Numbered from the stretch's first letter, positions 32,730 through 42,661 are shown. The stretch: DNA of 64,000 nt from Roseateles amylovorans (GCF_025398155.2 NZ_CP104562.2:3100001-3164000); one strand, 5' to 3'. A program made the numbers and translations. The notes: generated by a model not told the origin, from the sequence alone.

Positions 32730-33602
32730 TTACTTCACCGCGCCGGTGGTCAGGCCGGAGATGAGTTGCCGCGAACACAGCATGAACAGGACGATCAGGG
32801 GCAGCGTGGCGATGGCGGAACCGGCCATCAGCGCCCCCCATTCGGTGTCCACCGGGCTTTGCAGGCTGCGCAAGGCCAGGGGCAGGGTGTACATGTCGGG
32901 CGAGCGCATCACCACCAGCGGCCCGATGAAGTTGTTCCAGGAGGCGATGAAGGTGATCAGCCCCAGCGTGCCCAGCGCCGGCTTGAGCAGCGGCAGCACG
33001 ATGCGGGCATAGATGCCGATCTCGCCGCAGCCGTCCATGCGGGCTGCTTCCACCAGTTCACGGGGCACCGAGGCGCCGATGAACTGACGCATCAGGAAGA
33101 TGCCGAAGGCGCTGGCCGCGCCGGGGATGTAGAGCGCGCGGGGTTGGTCGATCCAGCCCAGCAGGTCCATGATCATGAAGCTCGGGATCATGTTCATGAA
33201 GCTGGGCAGCAGCATCGTGCCCATCACCAGCCCGAACAGCGCCTTCTTGAAGCGGAACTCGTACAAGGCGAAGGCATAGCCGCCCATGGAACAGAACAGC
33301 AGTGTCAGCAGCGTGTTGCACACGCCCACATACAGGCTCAAGCCCAGGTTGCGCCAGAACGGCAGGCGCTGGGTCAGGATCTGGAGGTTGGCCAGCAGGT
33401 CGTCGCCAAACCACATCGGCGGCGGCAGGCTGAAGATCTCGGTGCGCGAATGGGTCGCGAACACGAACATGAAATAGAACGGCGCCAGCATGATCAGCGC
33501 GCCGACGCCGACCATCAGGTAGGCCGCCCAGGCGCTCATCCGGTGCCCACCGGTGGCGGCCGTGCCGGCGGTGTCGAAAGGGGCTTGCATCGTGGTGCTC
33601 AT
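32730..33602 (-). CDS. Inner-membrane permease of the sugar ABC importer (MalG type)
   Basis: This 290-residue permease has about six membrane helices, beginning AAYLMVGVGALIMLAPFYFMF. The cytoplasmic coupling loop is the EAA motif, ELVEAARMDGCGEIGIYARIVLPLLKPALG. The PLxMWF...F segment and length fit the MalG/LacG group. It lies 18 bases after the MalF-type gene and pairs with it to form the sugar channel. Confidence 0.92.
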   Translation of the reverse strand: MSTTMQAPFDTAGTAATGGHRMSAWAAYLMVGVGALIMLAPFYFMFVFATHSRTEIFSLPPPMWFGDDLLANLQILTQRLPFWRNLGLSLYVGVCNTLLTLLFCSMGGYAFALYEFRFKKALFGLVMGTMLLPSFMNMIPSFMIMDLLGWIDQPRALYIPGAASAFGIFLMRQFIGASVPRELVEAARMDGCGEIGIYARIVLPLLKPALGTLGLITFIASWNNFIGPLVVMRSPDMYTLPLALRSLQSPVDTEWGALMAGSAIATLPLIVLFMLCSRQLISGLTTGAVK

Positions 33603-33620
33603 GTCGTGGGCGGGCTCGCT

Positions 33621-34553
33621 TCAGTCGCCCTGACGGCGGAACGCACGGTGGGTCAGCCAGGTGAGCGTCGCCACCACCAGGAACAGCAGCCAGGACATCG
33701 CGCTGGCGGCGCCGAAATCATTGAAGTCGAAGGCATTGCGGTAGAGATAGACCGCCGCCGTCATGCCGGCCTGGTCCGAGCCGCCCTTGCCACCGGTGAG
33801 GATGAAGGGCTCCTCGAACAGCTGCAGTCCGCCGATCACGCTCAGCGTCACGCCGAACAGGATCATCGGCCGCAGGCTGGGCAAGGTGATGTGGAAGAAC
33901 TGCTGGAAGCGGCCGGCACCGTCGATGGTCGCGGCTTCATAGAGGTCGACCGGAATCGTCTGCAGCGCAGCCAGGTACAGCACCACGTTGAAGCCCACAT
34001 AGCGCCAGAACACGATGGTGGCGATGGCGGGTTTGAGCGAGTCCGGATCATTGAGCCAATCCACCGCGGCGTTCGGCATCAGCGCGCCGAGCAGCGGGAT
34101 CTCGCGCACGGTGGCAATCGCCAGGTTGATCAGGCCGTAGTCGGTGGAGAACAGCGAGCTGAACAGGATCGCAATCGCCACCGACGAGGTGATGTAGGGC
34201 AGGAACCAGGCGCCCACCATCGGATTGCGCCAGCGGCGGAAACCCAGGTGCAGGAAGGTGGCCAGCGGAATCGCCACCAGATGCTGCGGCAGGCCGGAGG
34301 CCACCGCCAGCCAGCCGGTGTTGCGCAGCGATTTCCAGAACCATTCATCCTGCAGCGCGAAGGCGAAGTTGTCCAGGCCGACCCAGTGCATCGCACCAAG
34401 TCCGCTGGTGGGTTCCCAGCTGTGGAAGGCCAGATAGAGCGAGAACAGCAGCGGGAAGATGCCGAACACGACGAACAGCACCAGGAACGGCGCCAGCAGC
34501 GCATACGGCGCGTAGCGGGGCGAGAGTCGCAGGAAGGGCGGGAGTCGAAGCAT
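33621..34553 (-). CDS. Inner-membrane permease of the sugar ABC importer (MalF type)
   Basis: This 310-residue permease has about six helices, beginning YAPYALLAPFLVLFVVFGIFPLLFSLYLAF. Its coupling loop is DLYEAATIDGAGRFQQFFHITLPSLRP. ATG 34553 is chosen; an adjacent TTG 34556 is open. AGGA is nearby upstream. It follows the binding-protein gene by 18 bases and belongs to the carbohydrate uptake type 1 family. Confidence 0.92.
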   Translation of the reverse strand: MLRLPPFLRLSPRYAPYALLAPFLVLFVVFGIFPLLFSLYLAFHSWEPTSGLGAMHWVGLDNFAFALQDEWFWKSLRNTGWLAVASGLPQHLVAIPLATFLHLGFRRWRNPMVGAWFLPYITSSVAIAILFSSLFSTDYGLINLAIATVREIPLLGALMPNAAVDWLNDPDSLKPAIATIVFWRYVGFNVVLYLAALQTIPVDLYEAATIDGAGRFQQFFHITLPSLRPMILFGVTLSVIGGLQLFEEPFILTGGKGGSDQAGMTAAVYLYRNAFDFNDFGAASAMSWLLFLVVATLTWLTHRAFRRQGD

Positions 34554-34571
34554 CAAGATGGTCCTGTGTCC

Positions 34572-35888
34572 TCAGCGATGCGCACGCAACGCGAGCAGGC
34601 GTTGGGCGTCGGCCAGCGCGGTCGGGATGTCCTTGCCGCGCTCGAGCACCTTGTCGAGTTCGGTGTCGATCACTTCGCGGGCGAAGGCATCCTGCTTGTG
34701 CACCGGCACGGCGCGGATGTGGCTGGCGGCATCGCGCCATTCGCGTCGCGCCACCTGGCCGCCCAGGAAGGGCAGCGGCTGCTCATAGAACGCGTCCTGG
34801 TGCGCATCGAGCAGGGCGGGGAAGGCATCCTGCGTCTTGAAGGCGGCCAGTTGAAGATCGCGGTTCATGGTGATGAAGCGGATGAAGGCCCAGGCCATCG
34901 GCTTGCGCTGCGCATCGCCGGCGCGGGCCATGGCAAAGAAGGAGCCGCCGTAGGCCGCGAAGGCGCCGTCCGGCAATTGGGCCGCACGCCATTTGCCGCG
35001 GGTGGTGGGCGCCAGCCAGTTGTTCAGGTGACCGGCCAGCCAGGCGCCGGACATCTGGGTCGCGATGGTGCCGCGCTTGAAGCCTTCGCTCCAGTCGGCG
35101 GACCAGGCGGTGACCTTGGCATCCAGCCGCTGGCGACGCACCTCACGCGCCAGCTCGAAGGCGCGCACGAACCGGGGCGAGGTGACCACCGGGCGCGAGT
35201 CCTTGTCGAAGTACAGGCCTTCGCCGGGTTGCAGGCCAGTGCGGATCAGGATGTCCTTCATGTCCCGCGCATGGGCCATGAGATAGGCGCCGGTGGCGGC
35301 CTTGATCTTGATGCCGGCGTCGACATAACCGGTCCAGCTGCCGGTCAGATCGGATTCGCGCAGACCGGCGCGGCTCAGCAGATCGGTGCGATAGAGCAGG
35401 GTGCCGGGACCGATGTCGGTGGGCACCGCCAGCACCGAGCCGCTGGCGGTGGTGGCCTGGTCGAAGGCATACGCCACGAACCGGCGCTGATCGTCGCGCA
35501 GCGAATACGGTGGCTGCGACAGGTCCTGCAGACCCGATCCCTGCGCGAATCGGCCCAGGTAGCCGACTTCCAGCGCCATCACGTCGGGCAGGCCCTTGGC
35601 GGTGGACAGCGCGGTGGTCATCGCGGTGTGGTGGTCGTTGACCTCGCGGCTGACGACCTTCACCTCCACCTCGGGATGCAGCGCGTTCCAGGCGGGCAGC
35701 GAGGCGCGCACGATCTCGTCCACGGCGGGAAAGGCGGCCACGGTGAGCGTCATCACCGGCGCCTTGACTGCACCGGCAGGCGTGGCGGTGGTCGGCGTCG
35801 CTGACGATGCGGCAAGACCTGACCCGGCGAGTGGCGCCAGGGTCAGGCCTGCACAGAGCGCGAGCAGCCATCGGGCCGGTTGCCGCAT
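34572..35888 (-). CDS. Periplasmic sugar-binding protein of the ABC importer
   Basis: This 438-residue family 1 solute-binding protein has a signal peptide (LLALCAGLTLAPLAGSGLAA) and then MTLTVAAFPAVDEIVRASLPAW. It shares long blocks with the orphan binding protein at 12992-14461, a recent duplication by appearance. AAGGAGAC lies 9 bases before ATG 35888, which decides the start. It heads the order binding protein, two permeases, GH1 beta-glucosidase and ATPase. The operator is 97 bp upstream. The ligand is probably a short beta-gluco-oligosaccharide (inference from GH1). Confidence 0.93.
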   Translation of the reverse strand: MRQPARWLLALCAGLTLAPLAGSGLAASSATPTTATPAGAVKAPVMTLTVAAFPAVDEIVRASLPAWNALHPEVEVKVVSREVNDHHTAMTTALSTAKGLPDVMALEVGYLGRFAQGSGLQDLSQPPYSLRDDQRRFVAYAFDQATTASGSVLAVPTDIGPGTLLYRTDLLSRAGLRESDLTGSWTGYVDAGIKIKAATGAYLMAHARDMKDILIRTGLQPGEGLYFDKDSRPVVTSPRFVRAFELAREVRRQRLDAKVTAWSADWSEGFKRGTIATQMSGAWLAGHLNNWLAPTTRGKWRAAQLPDGAFAAYGGSFFAMARAGDAQRKPMAWAFIRFITMNRDLQLAAFKTQDAFPALLDAHQDAFYEQPLPFLGGQVARREWRDAASHIRAVPVHKQDAFAREVIDTELDKVLERGKDIPTALADAQRLLALRAHR

Positions 35889-35947
35889 GTGGAACGTCTC
35901 CTTGTCTCCGGCACCTGCCTCTTGGGGCGGTGCGCTGATGTGTTGGA

Positions 35948-35998
35948 CGCTTTCAGACGGATCGCGACTTCGCGCAGGACCGTCTGAAAGCGCTTTCA
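35948..35998. promoter_or_regulatory. LacI-family operator with a second half-site, upstream of the ABC operon
   Basis: A perfect TGAAAGCGCTTTCA lies at 35985-35998. In addition, CGCTTTCAGACGG (35948-35960) and CCGTCTGAAAGCG (35980-35992) form a perfect 13-bp inverted repeat with a 19-base spacer, so an outer half-site faces the main one. This could strengthen repression by a second bound dimer. Confidence 0.78.
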
Positions 35999-36087
35999 TG
36001 ATAGCGGCGACCAGGCCACGCCAGCACCAGGGTTAGTGCTAGGACACCTCGGGCACGAGGCAGGGCAGGCGCGGTGGCGCCTGGGGT

Positions 36088-37110
36088 TCAGAGGGCGCGG
36101 GTCGAGGACCGGATGATCAGCCGCGGTTCCGGCAACTGCGCGGTGGGCTTCTTGTCGGCCAGCAGGTCCATCAGCGCCTGGGCGGCGCAGCGGCCCAGTT
36201 CCAGGCCGGCTTGATGGATGGTGGTGAGCGGCGGGATGGCATGGCCGGCGCCGGCGAGGTCGTCGAAGCCGACGATGGAGACGTCATCAGGCACCCGAAT
36301 GCCGCGGCGATGCAGCGCGAGGTTCGCGCCGAAGGCCATCTGGTCATTGGCCGCGAAGATGGCGGTGAAGGGCTGGCGGCTGTCGATCAGGCGCTCGACC
36401 GCCATCAGGCCGCTGTCCTCATGGAAGAGGCCGGGCAACACCAGCGACGGCTGATAGCGCACCCCGGCCGCTTCCAGCGCGGCCCGGTAGCCGCGCAGGC
36501 GCTCCTGGGCATCCGGGTGGACCGGATCGCCGGTGATGAAGGCGATCTGACGATGCCCCAGCGTCAGCAGATGGTGGGTGGCCAGGCGAGCGCCTTCGAA
36601 GTCATTGAAGTTCAGCGCATACAGGCCGGGCGCCTTCATCGTGCGGCCGGTCACCACCACCGGCAGTTCCTTGGCCAGCTTGCGCAGCGACTCGTCACTG
36701 AGCCGGCCGGTGAGCACGATGAGGCCGTCCACGCGACGGGCGCGCAGCGTGTCGATGCAGCGCTGTTCTTCCTTGGCATTCCAATGGCCGCTGGCGAACA
36801 GCGGCACATAACCGACGGTGTCGAGCACCTCTTCGATGCCGCGCAGCGCGACGCCGTAATACGGGCTGTCGATCGACTGGGTCACCACGCCGACGCTGAG
36901 CGAGCGCCCGCCGGCCAGCACCCGGGCAATCGGATTGGGCACGAAACCGAGTTCGGCAATGGCGCGGTCGACGGCGTCCTTCTTGTCCTGGCTCACGACG
37001 GCGGTGCCGTTGAGGATGCGCGAGACGGTGCTCGGCGAGACGCCGCTGGCCTGCGCCACCATGCCCAATGTCACCTTGCCGGCGGGATGGACGGTCTTGG
37101 ACCTCTTCAT
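36088..37110 (-). CDS. LacI-family transcriptional regulator
   Basis: This 340-residue regulator has an N-terminal helix-turn-helix, VTLGMVAQASGVSPSTVSRILNG, a hinge with PNPIARVLAGGRS and a periplasmic-binding-protein-like sugar-sensing domain (VGVVTQSIDSPYYG ... FAANDQMAFGANLAL ... DDVSIVGFDDL). It lies upstream of the importer operon on the same strand. It is the best candidate to bind the repeated TGAAAGCGCTTTCA sites and to respond to an imported sugar; that is inference. No copy of the site is seen directly before its own start. Confidence 0.9.
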   Translation of the reverse strand: MKRSKTVHPAGKVTLGMVAQASGVSPSTVSRILNGTAVVSQDKKDAVDRAIAELGFVPNPIARVLAGGRSLSVGVVTQSIDSPYYGVALRGIEEVLDTVGYVPLFASGHWNAKEEQRCIDTLRARRVDGLIVLTGRLSDESLRKLAKELPVVVTGRTMKAPGLYALNFNDFEGARLATHHLLTLGHRQIAFITGDPVHPDAQERLRGYRAALEAAGVRYQPSLVLPGLFHEDSGLMAVERLIDSRQPFTAIFAANDQMAFGANLALHRRGIRVPDDVSIVGFDDLAGAGHAIPPLTTIHQAGLELGRCAAQALMDLLADKKPTAQLPEPRLIIRSSTRAL

Positions 37111-37296
37111 GGGTAATGGGCGTAGGGATCAGTGGAAGCGGGCCGAGTGTAAGGGAACGTGCCGCGTCGCGGCGGCATGTTGCGGCGGGTCGCCGGCGGG
37201 ACGATGGCAGGTCGTCTGTTTGAGGTGGCGGGCCTGTCGATGCGTCGGCCGCATCTTGCACGGCGCCGTGCGGCCGTGAGCGTGCCGCCGTCTCCT

Positions 37297-40200
37297 TCAA
37301 TTCGCGAGACGCCGTTCCCACCAGGCGCGCCAGCGCGAGAAGCCGACGCGTGGTTCGACATGCGCGTAGGCCATGGCTGCCGGGATCGTCATGGCCACGG
37401 TGGCGCCTTGTCCTGGTCGGCTGTGGATCTGCAGAGCACCACCGATCGCGGTCAGGCGCGAGCGCATGCCGCTCAAACCCCAATGGCCGGGCCGCGATCC
37501 GCTTGCCAGGGTGTCGTCGGGCAGACCCACGCCGTTGTCGGTGACGGTCAGGCTCAGAGCGGTATCGCCGTAGTTCAGTGCCAATTGGATGTGCGTGGCT
37601 TCTGCGTGCTGGAAGGCATTGAACAAAGCCTCTCGGGCGACGAGCGCCAGTTCCGCCTGCACCTTGGGTTGCAGCGCCCGCGACGCGCCGTCGACCACCG
37701 CGGTGAATGCAGCGCTGTGATAGGTCGCCAGGTCCCGACCCAGCGCGTCCAGCGTCTGCTCCAGCGGGTCGGCGTCCTGGGGCGGGAGATGCAGTTCGGT
37801 GACGCGATCACGTCCTTCCACGAGCAGGGCGTCGGCCTGGTCGAGCACGCGCGCCATCTCGTCGCGCGCGGGCGTCCCCGGCGGAATGCCTCGGGCGACC
37901 TTCTGGAAACGCAGCATCAGGCCCTGGAACCCCTGCAGCAGCGTGTCGTGAAGATCCTGCGCGATACGGGAGCGTTCCTGCAACCGGGCCAGCATCCGCT
38001 CGCTGGCGCGGGCTTCGATCTGTCGCAACCGGGCCATGACGATCAGCGCCAACATCAGCAACACCGCCAACACCAGCAGGCCGCGAAACCAGATCGTCTC
38101 CACCAGCAGCGGTGGAATGTGGATCTGCAGGCGCGCGGGCGCAGCGCTCCAGACGCCATCGGCATTGGTGGCCAGGACCTCGAAGGTGTAGCGGCCCGGC
38201 CCGAGGTTGGTGTAGTAGGCCTGGCGCCGGGTGTCGGCCTCTTGCCACTGCGTTTCCAGACCGAGCAATCGATAGCGGAATCGGATGCGCTCAGGCATGG
38301 CCAGAGAGGTGGCGGTGTAGTGGATCTGAAGCTCGGTGCTGCCTGCGGGGGCCTCGGTGCCGGGCGTCCCGGAGGAGGCGGCAGGTGCCGAGGACGCGGC
38401 AAACCGGGCAAGCGCTGCAAACGGTGCAAGGGAAGCAAACCACGCCGACGCCGAAGATGGCGCAGACGATGCAGACGACGCAGACGGCGCAACCGAAGCA
38501 AGCGAAGCACCGGTCGGCGCGGTCATCGATGCCGATGGCGGCAGTGCCAGGGCGTGTCCGTTCGCCGAAACACGCGCCACGTGCAAAGGCGGCGTGCTCG
38601 GGCTCTGGCTGAGTTGAGCCGGGTCCAGCATGACCAGGCCGTTGGCCAGGCTGAACCAGAGGCGGCCATCCGGTGTCTGCAAGGCGGTGCGAAGCGGCCA
38701 GGATTTTTCGGCTCGACCGGGCAGTCCGTCGAGGGTGTCCCACTGCATGACCGGGACGCGGTAGGCCGGGTCGGTGCGGGCGCGCGCCAGGTCGGCGGCC
38801 TTGATGCGGGTGATGCCGGCGCTGCCGTTGAGCCAGAGATCGCCCTGTGCCGTCAGCACGAGTCCGCTGACGCCCTCCAGCGCCCCGGGCGTGGCCGCCA
38901 GCAGGTCGTGAATGCGCCCGCCTTCCATGCGTTGGAGGCCGCGCTCGCCGGCGATCCACATCTGATCACCCTGGTGGATGATTTCCAGAACCTCCCCCAC
39001 GCGCAGGCCGTCGGCTTCGGAGAAGCGCGTGATCGTCTGGTCCTGGAGGCGGATGACTTGATCGCCAATGCCCATCCACACCTGCCCGGACGCATCGAAC
39101 GCGATGCAATTGGCCGGTCGGTCAGACAGGCCGTTTCGACCGGTGATGCGTGTCCATTGGCCTTGGTGCAGCCGCATCACGCCGTAGGCGTTCGCGCCGA
39201 TCCAGATGCCGCCTGCCGCGTCCTCGGCGATGTGCGTGACCGTACCGTCCCAGTCTTGGAGGTCCGGCGGCACTTCCCGTATCGCGCGGCCATCCGGACC
39301 GCGGCGCCAAAGACCATGGCGCCCACCCATCCAGACGGTGCCCTGGCGGTCGACCAGCAGGCTGGCCCAGGACAGGTCCCGGCCGACGTCCACGGCGGTC
39401 AGCCTGGCGTCATCCGAGGTCGGATAAAGACGGAACAGGCCCTGGTGGCGCATCGTGAACCACAGGTCGCCGGTCGGTCCCACCGACATCGACAGATGGG
39501 AGGGCGGCTGAGGGAAGTCGACCCGTGTGACACGCGTCGGACGGAAGCGGTCCAGGCCGGCATTGGTGCCCACCCACATCGATCCCTCACGGTCTTCGAA
39601 CACCACCAGCACCTGGTCGCCGGTCAATCCCTGGGTGGGCGTGAAATGCTGCTTGGCCGGCGCGGCGAAGGGGGTTCTCACCGAGCTTGCCTCGGCCACC
39701 GTGGAGCCCGCCGACCGGGCGTCGAGGCCTTGACCGGACCGAGCGGCCCGAAACTCCGGTGCCGCGCTCCTTGAAGCGGCATCCCTGTCAATCGGTTGCC
39801 GTTCCGCACGCTGCCGGGCGTCCGGCAGCCACTCCCGACTCAAGCCGTCACTCGCGCCGTACCAGAGCGAGCCTTGGCGGTCGAAGAACGGCTGGAAGAG
39901 ACTGTTGGGCACCGGGTGAGCGTCATCCGGAAGATCGTCCGGATGGTTCGGACGAGGCACCCGCCAGAACCGGTTCTGATCCGAGGATTGGGTCGCCCAC
40001 AGCCGGCCGTCCGCGTCCACGGCGATCTGGGCAAAGCCAAGGTCCGGTGCTTGAATCTTGACGAAGCGTTCCTGCCCGCGTGCCTTCACATAGAGGCCGC
40101 GTTGGGTGACCACCCAGAGGTTGCCCTCGCCGTCGACGGCGATCGATCTCGTGATCAGCCGCTTCTGCGGTTCACCCAAACCTTGCTCCGGCCCGACCGG

Positions 40201-40914
40201 AACCCAGGAATTGCCGATGCGCTTGTGCAGCGCGCGGCCGGTGGACACCCACAAGAGGCCATCGCGGTCGGTCACAAAGCGGCGCGTCGACGCTTCGAAC
40301 AGCCCCTTCGCGGGTTCGCGCGTGAGCACCTGGCCATCGCGCACCAGGCTCATGCCACCACCGAGGTATCCCACCCACAGGCTGTTGTCCGCATTGGCGT
40401 GCAGCGTCAGCACCGACTGGCTCTGCAACCGGTCTCCCGCCAAGGTGTCGAACCGTTCGAAGCGCACGCCGTCGAAGCGGAACAGACCATGGGCCGTGCC
40501 CACCCAGAGGTAGCCGTCTGGCGTCTGCGCGATGGCCATGACGGGACCGTTCAGGCCTTCGCGCGTGGACCAGCCGGTGTGGAAAAGCTGGTCCAGGGAT
40601 TGGCCACGTGCCTGGGGGATGGCCCTCGGTCCTGCGCGGGAGACCGGAGAGGCCGGCGCCGCAGCGGCGGATGCGGCCTGCATTGCGGTCTTCGGCACGG
40701 TTGACGCGGTCGATGCGGGTGCAGACATCTGCGCGCTCGACGACAGCGCCAGCACCGCCAGACTCAGCCCGAGCAAGCGTGACACCAGCGGAATCAACGA
40801 GACGAGCGGAGCGAACCTGGACAAGGCGTGTGCCGACGGGAGTGAAAACGCAACGGGGCCATTCTGCCAAGAAGCAGGGTGGGGACATCGCCTGGATGGG
40901 AGAGCACAGGGCAT
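37297..40914 (-). CDS. Propeller-type sensor histidine kinase
   Basis: This 1205-residue membrane sensor has an N-terminal hydrophobic segment (LLGLSLAVLALSSSA) and then repeated periplasmic propeller blades, each with GxLWVGT-like or similar strings. It continues with a Y_Y_Y-type domain (YTNLGPGRYTFEVLATNADG), one membrane helix (FRGLLVLAVLLMLALIVM), a HisKA_3 box in RIAQDLHDTLLQGFQGLML and a HATPase (DNGVGLPDD). A low-complexity Ser/Ala stretch lies between the propeller and the Y_Y_Y domain. Such kinases usually signal to a NarL-type regulator, but none adjoins. It neighbours the glucan importer, so a saccharide cue is plausible. Confidence 0.88.
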   Translation of the reverse strand: MPCALPSRRCPHPASWQNGPVAFSLPSAHALSRFAPLVSLIPLVSRLLGLSLAVLALSSSAQMSAPASTASTVPKTAMQAASAAAAPASPVSRAGPRAIPQARGQSLDQLFHTGWSTREGLNGPVMAIAQTPDGYLWVGTAHGLFRFDGVRFERFDTLAGDRLQSQSVLTLHANADNSLWVGYLGGGMSLVRDGQVLTREPAKGLFEASTRRFVTDRDGLLWVSTGRALHKRIGNSWVPVGPEQGLGEPQKRLITRSIAVDGEGNLWVVTQRGLYVKARGQERFVKIQAPDLGFAQIAVDADGRLWATQSSDQNRFWRVPRPNHPDDLPDDAHPVPNSLFQPFFDRQGSLWYGASDGLSREWLPDARQRAERQPIDRDAASRSAAPEFRAARSGQGLDARSAGSTVAEASSVRTPFAAPAKQHFTPTQGLTGDQVLVVFEDREGSMWVGTNAGLDRFRPTRVTRVDFPQPPSHLSMSVGPTGDLWFTMRHQGLFRLYPTSDDARLTAVDVGRDLSWASLLVDRQGTVWMGGRHGLWRRGPDGRAIREVPPDLQDWDGTVTHIAEDAAGGIWIGANAYGVMRLHQGQWTRITGRNGLSDRPANCIAFDASGQVWMGIGDQVIRLQDQTITRFSEADGLRVGEVLEIIHQGDQMWIAGERGLQRMEGGRIHDLLAATPGALEGVSGLVLTAQGDLWLNGSAGITRIKAADLARARTDPAYRVPVMQWDTLDGLPGRAEKSWPLRTALQTPDGRLWFSLANGLVMLDPAQLSQSPSTPPLHVARVSANGHALALPPSASMTAPTGASLASVAPSASSASSAPSSASAWFASLAPFAALARFAASSAPAASSGTPGTEAPAGSTELQIHYTATSLAMPERIRFRYRLLGLETQWQEADTRRQAYYTNLGPGRYTFEVLATNADGVWSAAPARLQIHIPPLLVETIWFRGLLVLAVLLMLALIVMARLRQIEARASERMLARLQERSRIAQDLHDTLLQGFQGLMLRFQKVARGIPPGTPARDEMARVLDQADALLVEGRDRVTELHLPPQDADPLEQTLDALGRDLATYHSAAFTAVVDGASRALQPKVQAELALVAREALFNAFQHAEATHIQLALNYGDTALSLTVTDNGVGLPDDTLASGSRPGHWGLSGMRSRLTAIGGALQIHSRPGQGATVAMTIPAAMAYAHVEPRVGFSRWRAWWERRLAN

Positions 40915-41052
40915 GCGGCAGCGCCTGCTCCGATCAGCACGACCGCTGCAAAGCCCTCCAGGTCTGCGGCGACGGGTTCACGGCGGGAAGGGCGGAAAAG
41001 CACCGACCCGCAAAAGCGCAAGGCGCAAGGCGCGAAGGCAATCTTGCACCGT

Positions 41053-41871
41053 TCAAGCTGTGGAGCCCAAACTCACCCGCTGCCGCCACGCATGATCGAC
41101 CCGCCCGTCGCCCACCCCGCGCAGCGCGCCGAAATGACTGGACGGACTGGCCCCATAGCAGCGCATCCACACCTTGGCCAGATGCGCCGAATCGGTGAAG
41201 CCCGAGGCGAGCGCGATCTCGGTCAACGCCCGACCGCTGCCGAAGAACATGGCCGCGCGCTGGATCTTGGCCGCCAGCGAATACTGCCGCACCGTGATGC
41301 CCAGGGCCTCCACGAAGGTGCGCGAGGCTTGGGTGGCTGACATGCCCACATGCCGGCCCAGCGCCGCGAGCGACAGGCCGGTGTCCATGCGCACCGCCGC
41401 CATCATGCTCAGCACCCGAGGGTCCACCGGTCGCAGCGGCCCGATGCTGTCGGCCACGCTGCCGATCTGCAGCTGCACCGAGGCCTGCAGCCGGCGGCCG
41501 TCCAGGGTGCGGTCGGCGAAGGCGCGTGCACAGGTGATCAGGCCGGCAAAGCGGTCGGGGTCCAGCAGCAGCACCGGCGGCGGGCCGGAGGCCGACCGGC
41601 TGAAGGTGTTGTAGCGCAGGTGGGTCGGCTCCAGATCGATCAGCGCCACCGGCTGGCCACCGGAGTCGATCTCGCGAGGGGAGAACGGCCGCATCGCCAC
41701 AAGCTGACCGACCCATCGTCGACCGCCCACCGTCACGGTCAGCGGCTCGGATCCCAGCGCACACGCCAGCGTGACCGAATGGCGGCACACGTGGGAGCGC
41801 ACCGACGCACAGGTGTAGATGAAGCTGTCACCCAGCAGGCCTAACCTAGGCACGGCAGAGAAGGTGGTCAT
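41053..41871 (-). CDS. AraC-family transcriptional regulator
   Basis: This 272-residue regulator has a C-terminal double helix-turn-helix: LSLAALGRHVGMSATQASRTFVEALGITVRQY and ALTEIALASGFTDSAHLAKVWMRCYGASPS. The N-terminal part resembles a cupin-type sensory region, without a recognisable ligand pocket. It lies 33 bases after the foldase-like gene on the same strand, so it may control or be co-transcribed with the polyesterase unit. Confidence 0.85.
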   Translation of the reverse strand: MTTFSAVPRLGLLGDSFIYTCASVRSHVCRHSVTLACALGSEPLTVTVGGRRWVGQLVAMRPFSPREIDSGGQPVALIDLEPTHLRYNTFSRSASGPPPVLLLDPDRFAGLITCARAFADRTLDGRRLQASVQLQIGSVADSIGPLRPVDPRVLSMMAAVRMDTGLSLAALGRHVGMSATQASRTFVEALGITVRQYSLAAKIQRAAMFFGSGRALTEIALASGFTDSAHLAKVWMRCYGASPSSHFGALRGVGDGRVDHAWRQRVSLGSTA

Positions 41872-41904
41872 GCGGCTGGATGCTCGGCCAGCCTCCGCAG
41901 GCCG

Positions 41905-42645
41905 TCAAGGGCGAACCGCGCCGCGCTCAAGGTCAAACTTCGCCTGCGCACGCATCGCCTTCTCCTGCATGCTCAGCGCGGTGGAGGTGTCGTCCCGCAT
42001 CAGCTCCAGAAGCCGGCGCGAGACGGCGTCGTCCTCGGCGAACATGCGCTTGGCGGCGTCGGCGCCAAAGTGCGCGGCGCGCAGCGCCTGCAGGGCGTCC
42101 AGCTGTGCCAGGCCTTCTTCCGGCACCAGCGGCGCGTTGCCCGGCGGGAAGGCGGCGCGCTGGGCATTCTGGTAAGCATCGAACTGGGCCAGCAGCTCGC
42201 GCGCACCGGCCGCCGCAGGGGCGGGCAGCTCGGCCAGTTCCGACTCGATGCGTGCTGTCAAGGCCTGTCCCTCGTTCAGGGCCAGCAGCGCCTCGGCGCG
42301 GACGCGGGTGGCCTGGTCGACGACCAGTCGGCCCGATTCATCGATGCGAAAAACCCCCTTGCCCCGGCCGGCACCGGTGGGCGCGAGTTGGGCGAGGGCG
42401 GCTGGGTCGGGCATCGGATTCAGTCCGGTGGTGCCGGATGAGGTATCCGGGGAGGAAACGGTGGACGGATCTTTCGCCACCGCGGCTTGGGTCCATGGGA
42501 AGGCGGCGCCGGGTTGCGGATCTTTGTCCGCTGCCGGCGGCCGCAGGGCCAGGATCACCCCGGCCAACAGGATGGCAGCGCCCAGTCCCACGGCGATCAC
42601 TGCGCCGAAGCGTCGGCCCGATTTGCGAACAGGCTTGTGTGACAT
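41905..42645 (-). CDS. Lipase-specific foldase-like protein (Lif family), short
   Basis: This 246-residue membrane-anchored protein has one helix (GAVIAVGLGAAILLAGVILAL), then a Pro/Ser-rich stretch and an all-helical domain with VFRIDESGRLVVD, LPAPAAAGARELLAQFDAYQNAQ, LQALRAAHFGADAAKRMFAEDDAVSRRLLELMR and a late SMQEKAMRA. These match conserved blocks of lipase modulators (PF03280), which refold secreted lipases in the periplasm. It is about 100 residues shorter than usual, and the typical RxxFDYxLSxxGE motif is not visible. AGGAG precedes ATG 42645. It follows the polyesterase gene by 16 bases, so that enzyme is the likely client. Confidence 0.7.
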   Translation of the reverse strand: MSHKPVRKSGRRFGAVIAVGLGAAILLAGVILALRPPAADKDPQPGAAFPWTQAAVAKDPSTVSSPDTSSGTTGLNPMPDPAALAQLAPTGAGRGKGVFRIDESGRLVVDQATRVRAEALLALNEGQALTARIESELAELPAPAAAGARELLAQFDAYQNAQRAAFPPGNAPLVPEEGLAQLDALQALRAAHFGADAAKRMFAEDDAVSRRLLELMRDDTSTALSMQEKAMRAQAKFDLERGAVRP

Positions 42646-42661
42646 GGCGTGCTCCTGCGGA

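Noticed and set aside
31215..35804. A 1529-residue open frame opposite the ABC importer and GH1 genes
   Set aside because: Its sequence is Gln/His/Gly-rich with no domain, while the other strand encodes five well-conserved genes with family motifs and proper spacing.
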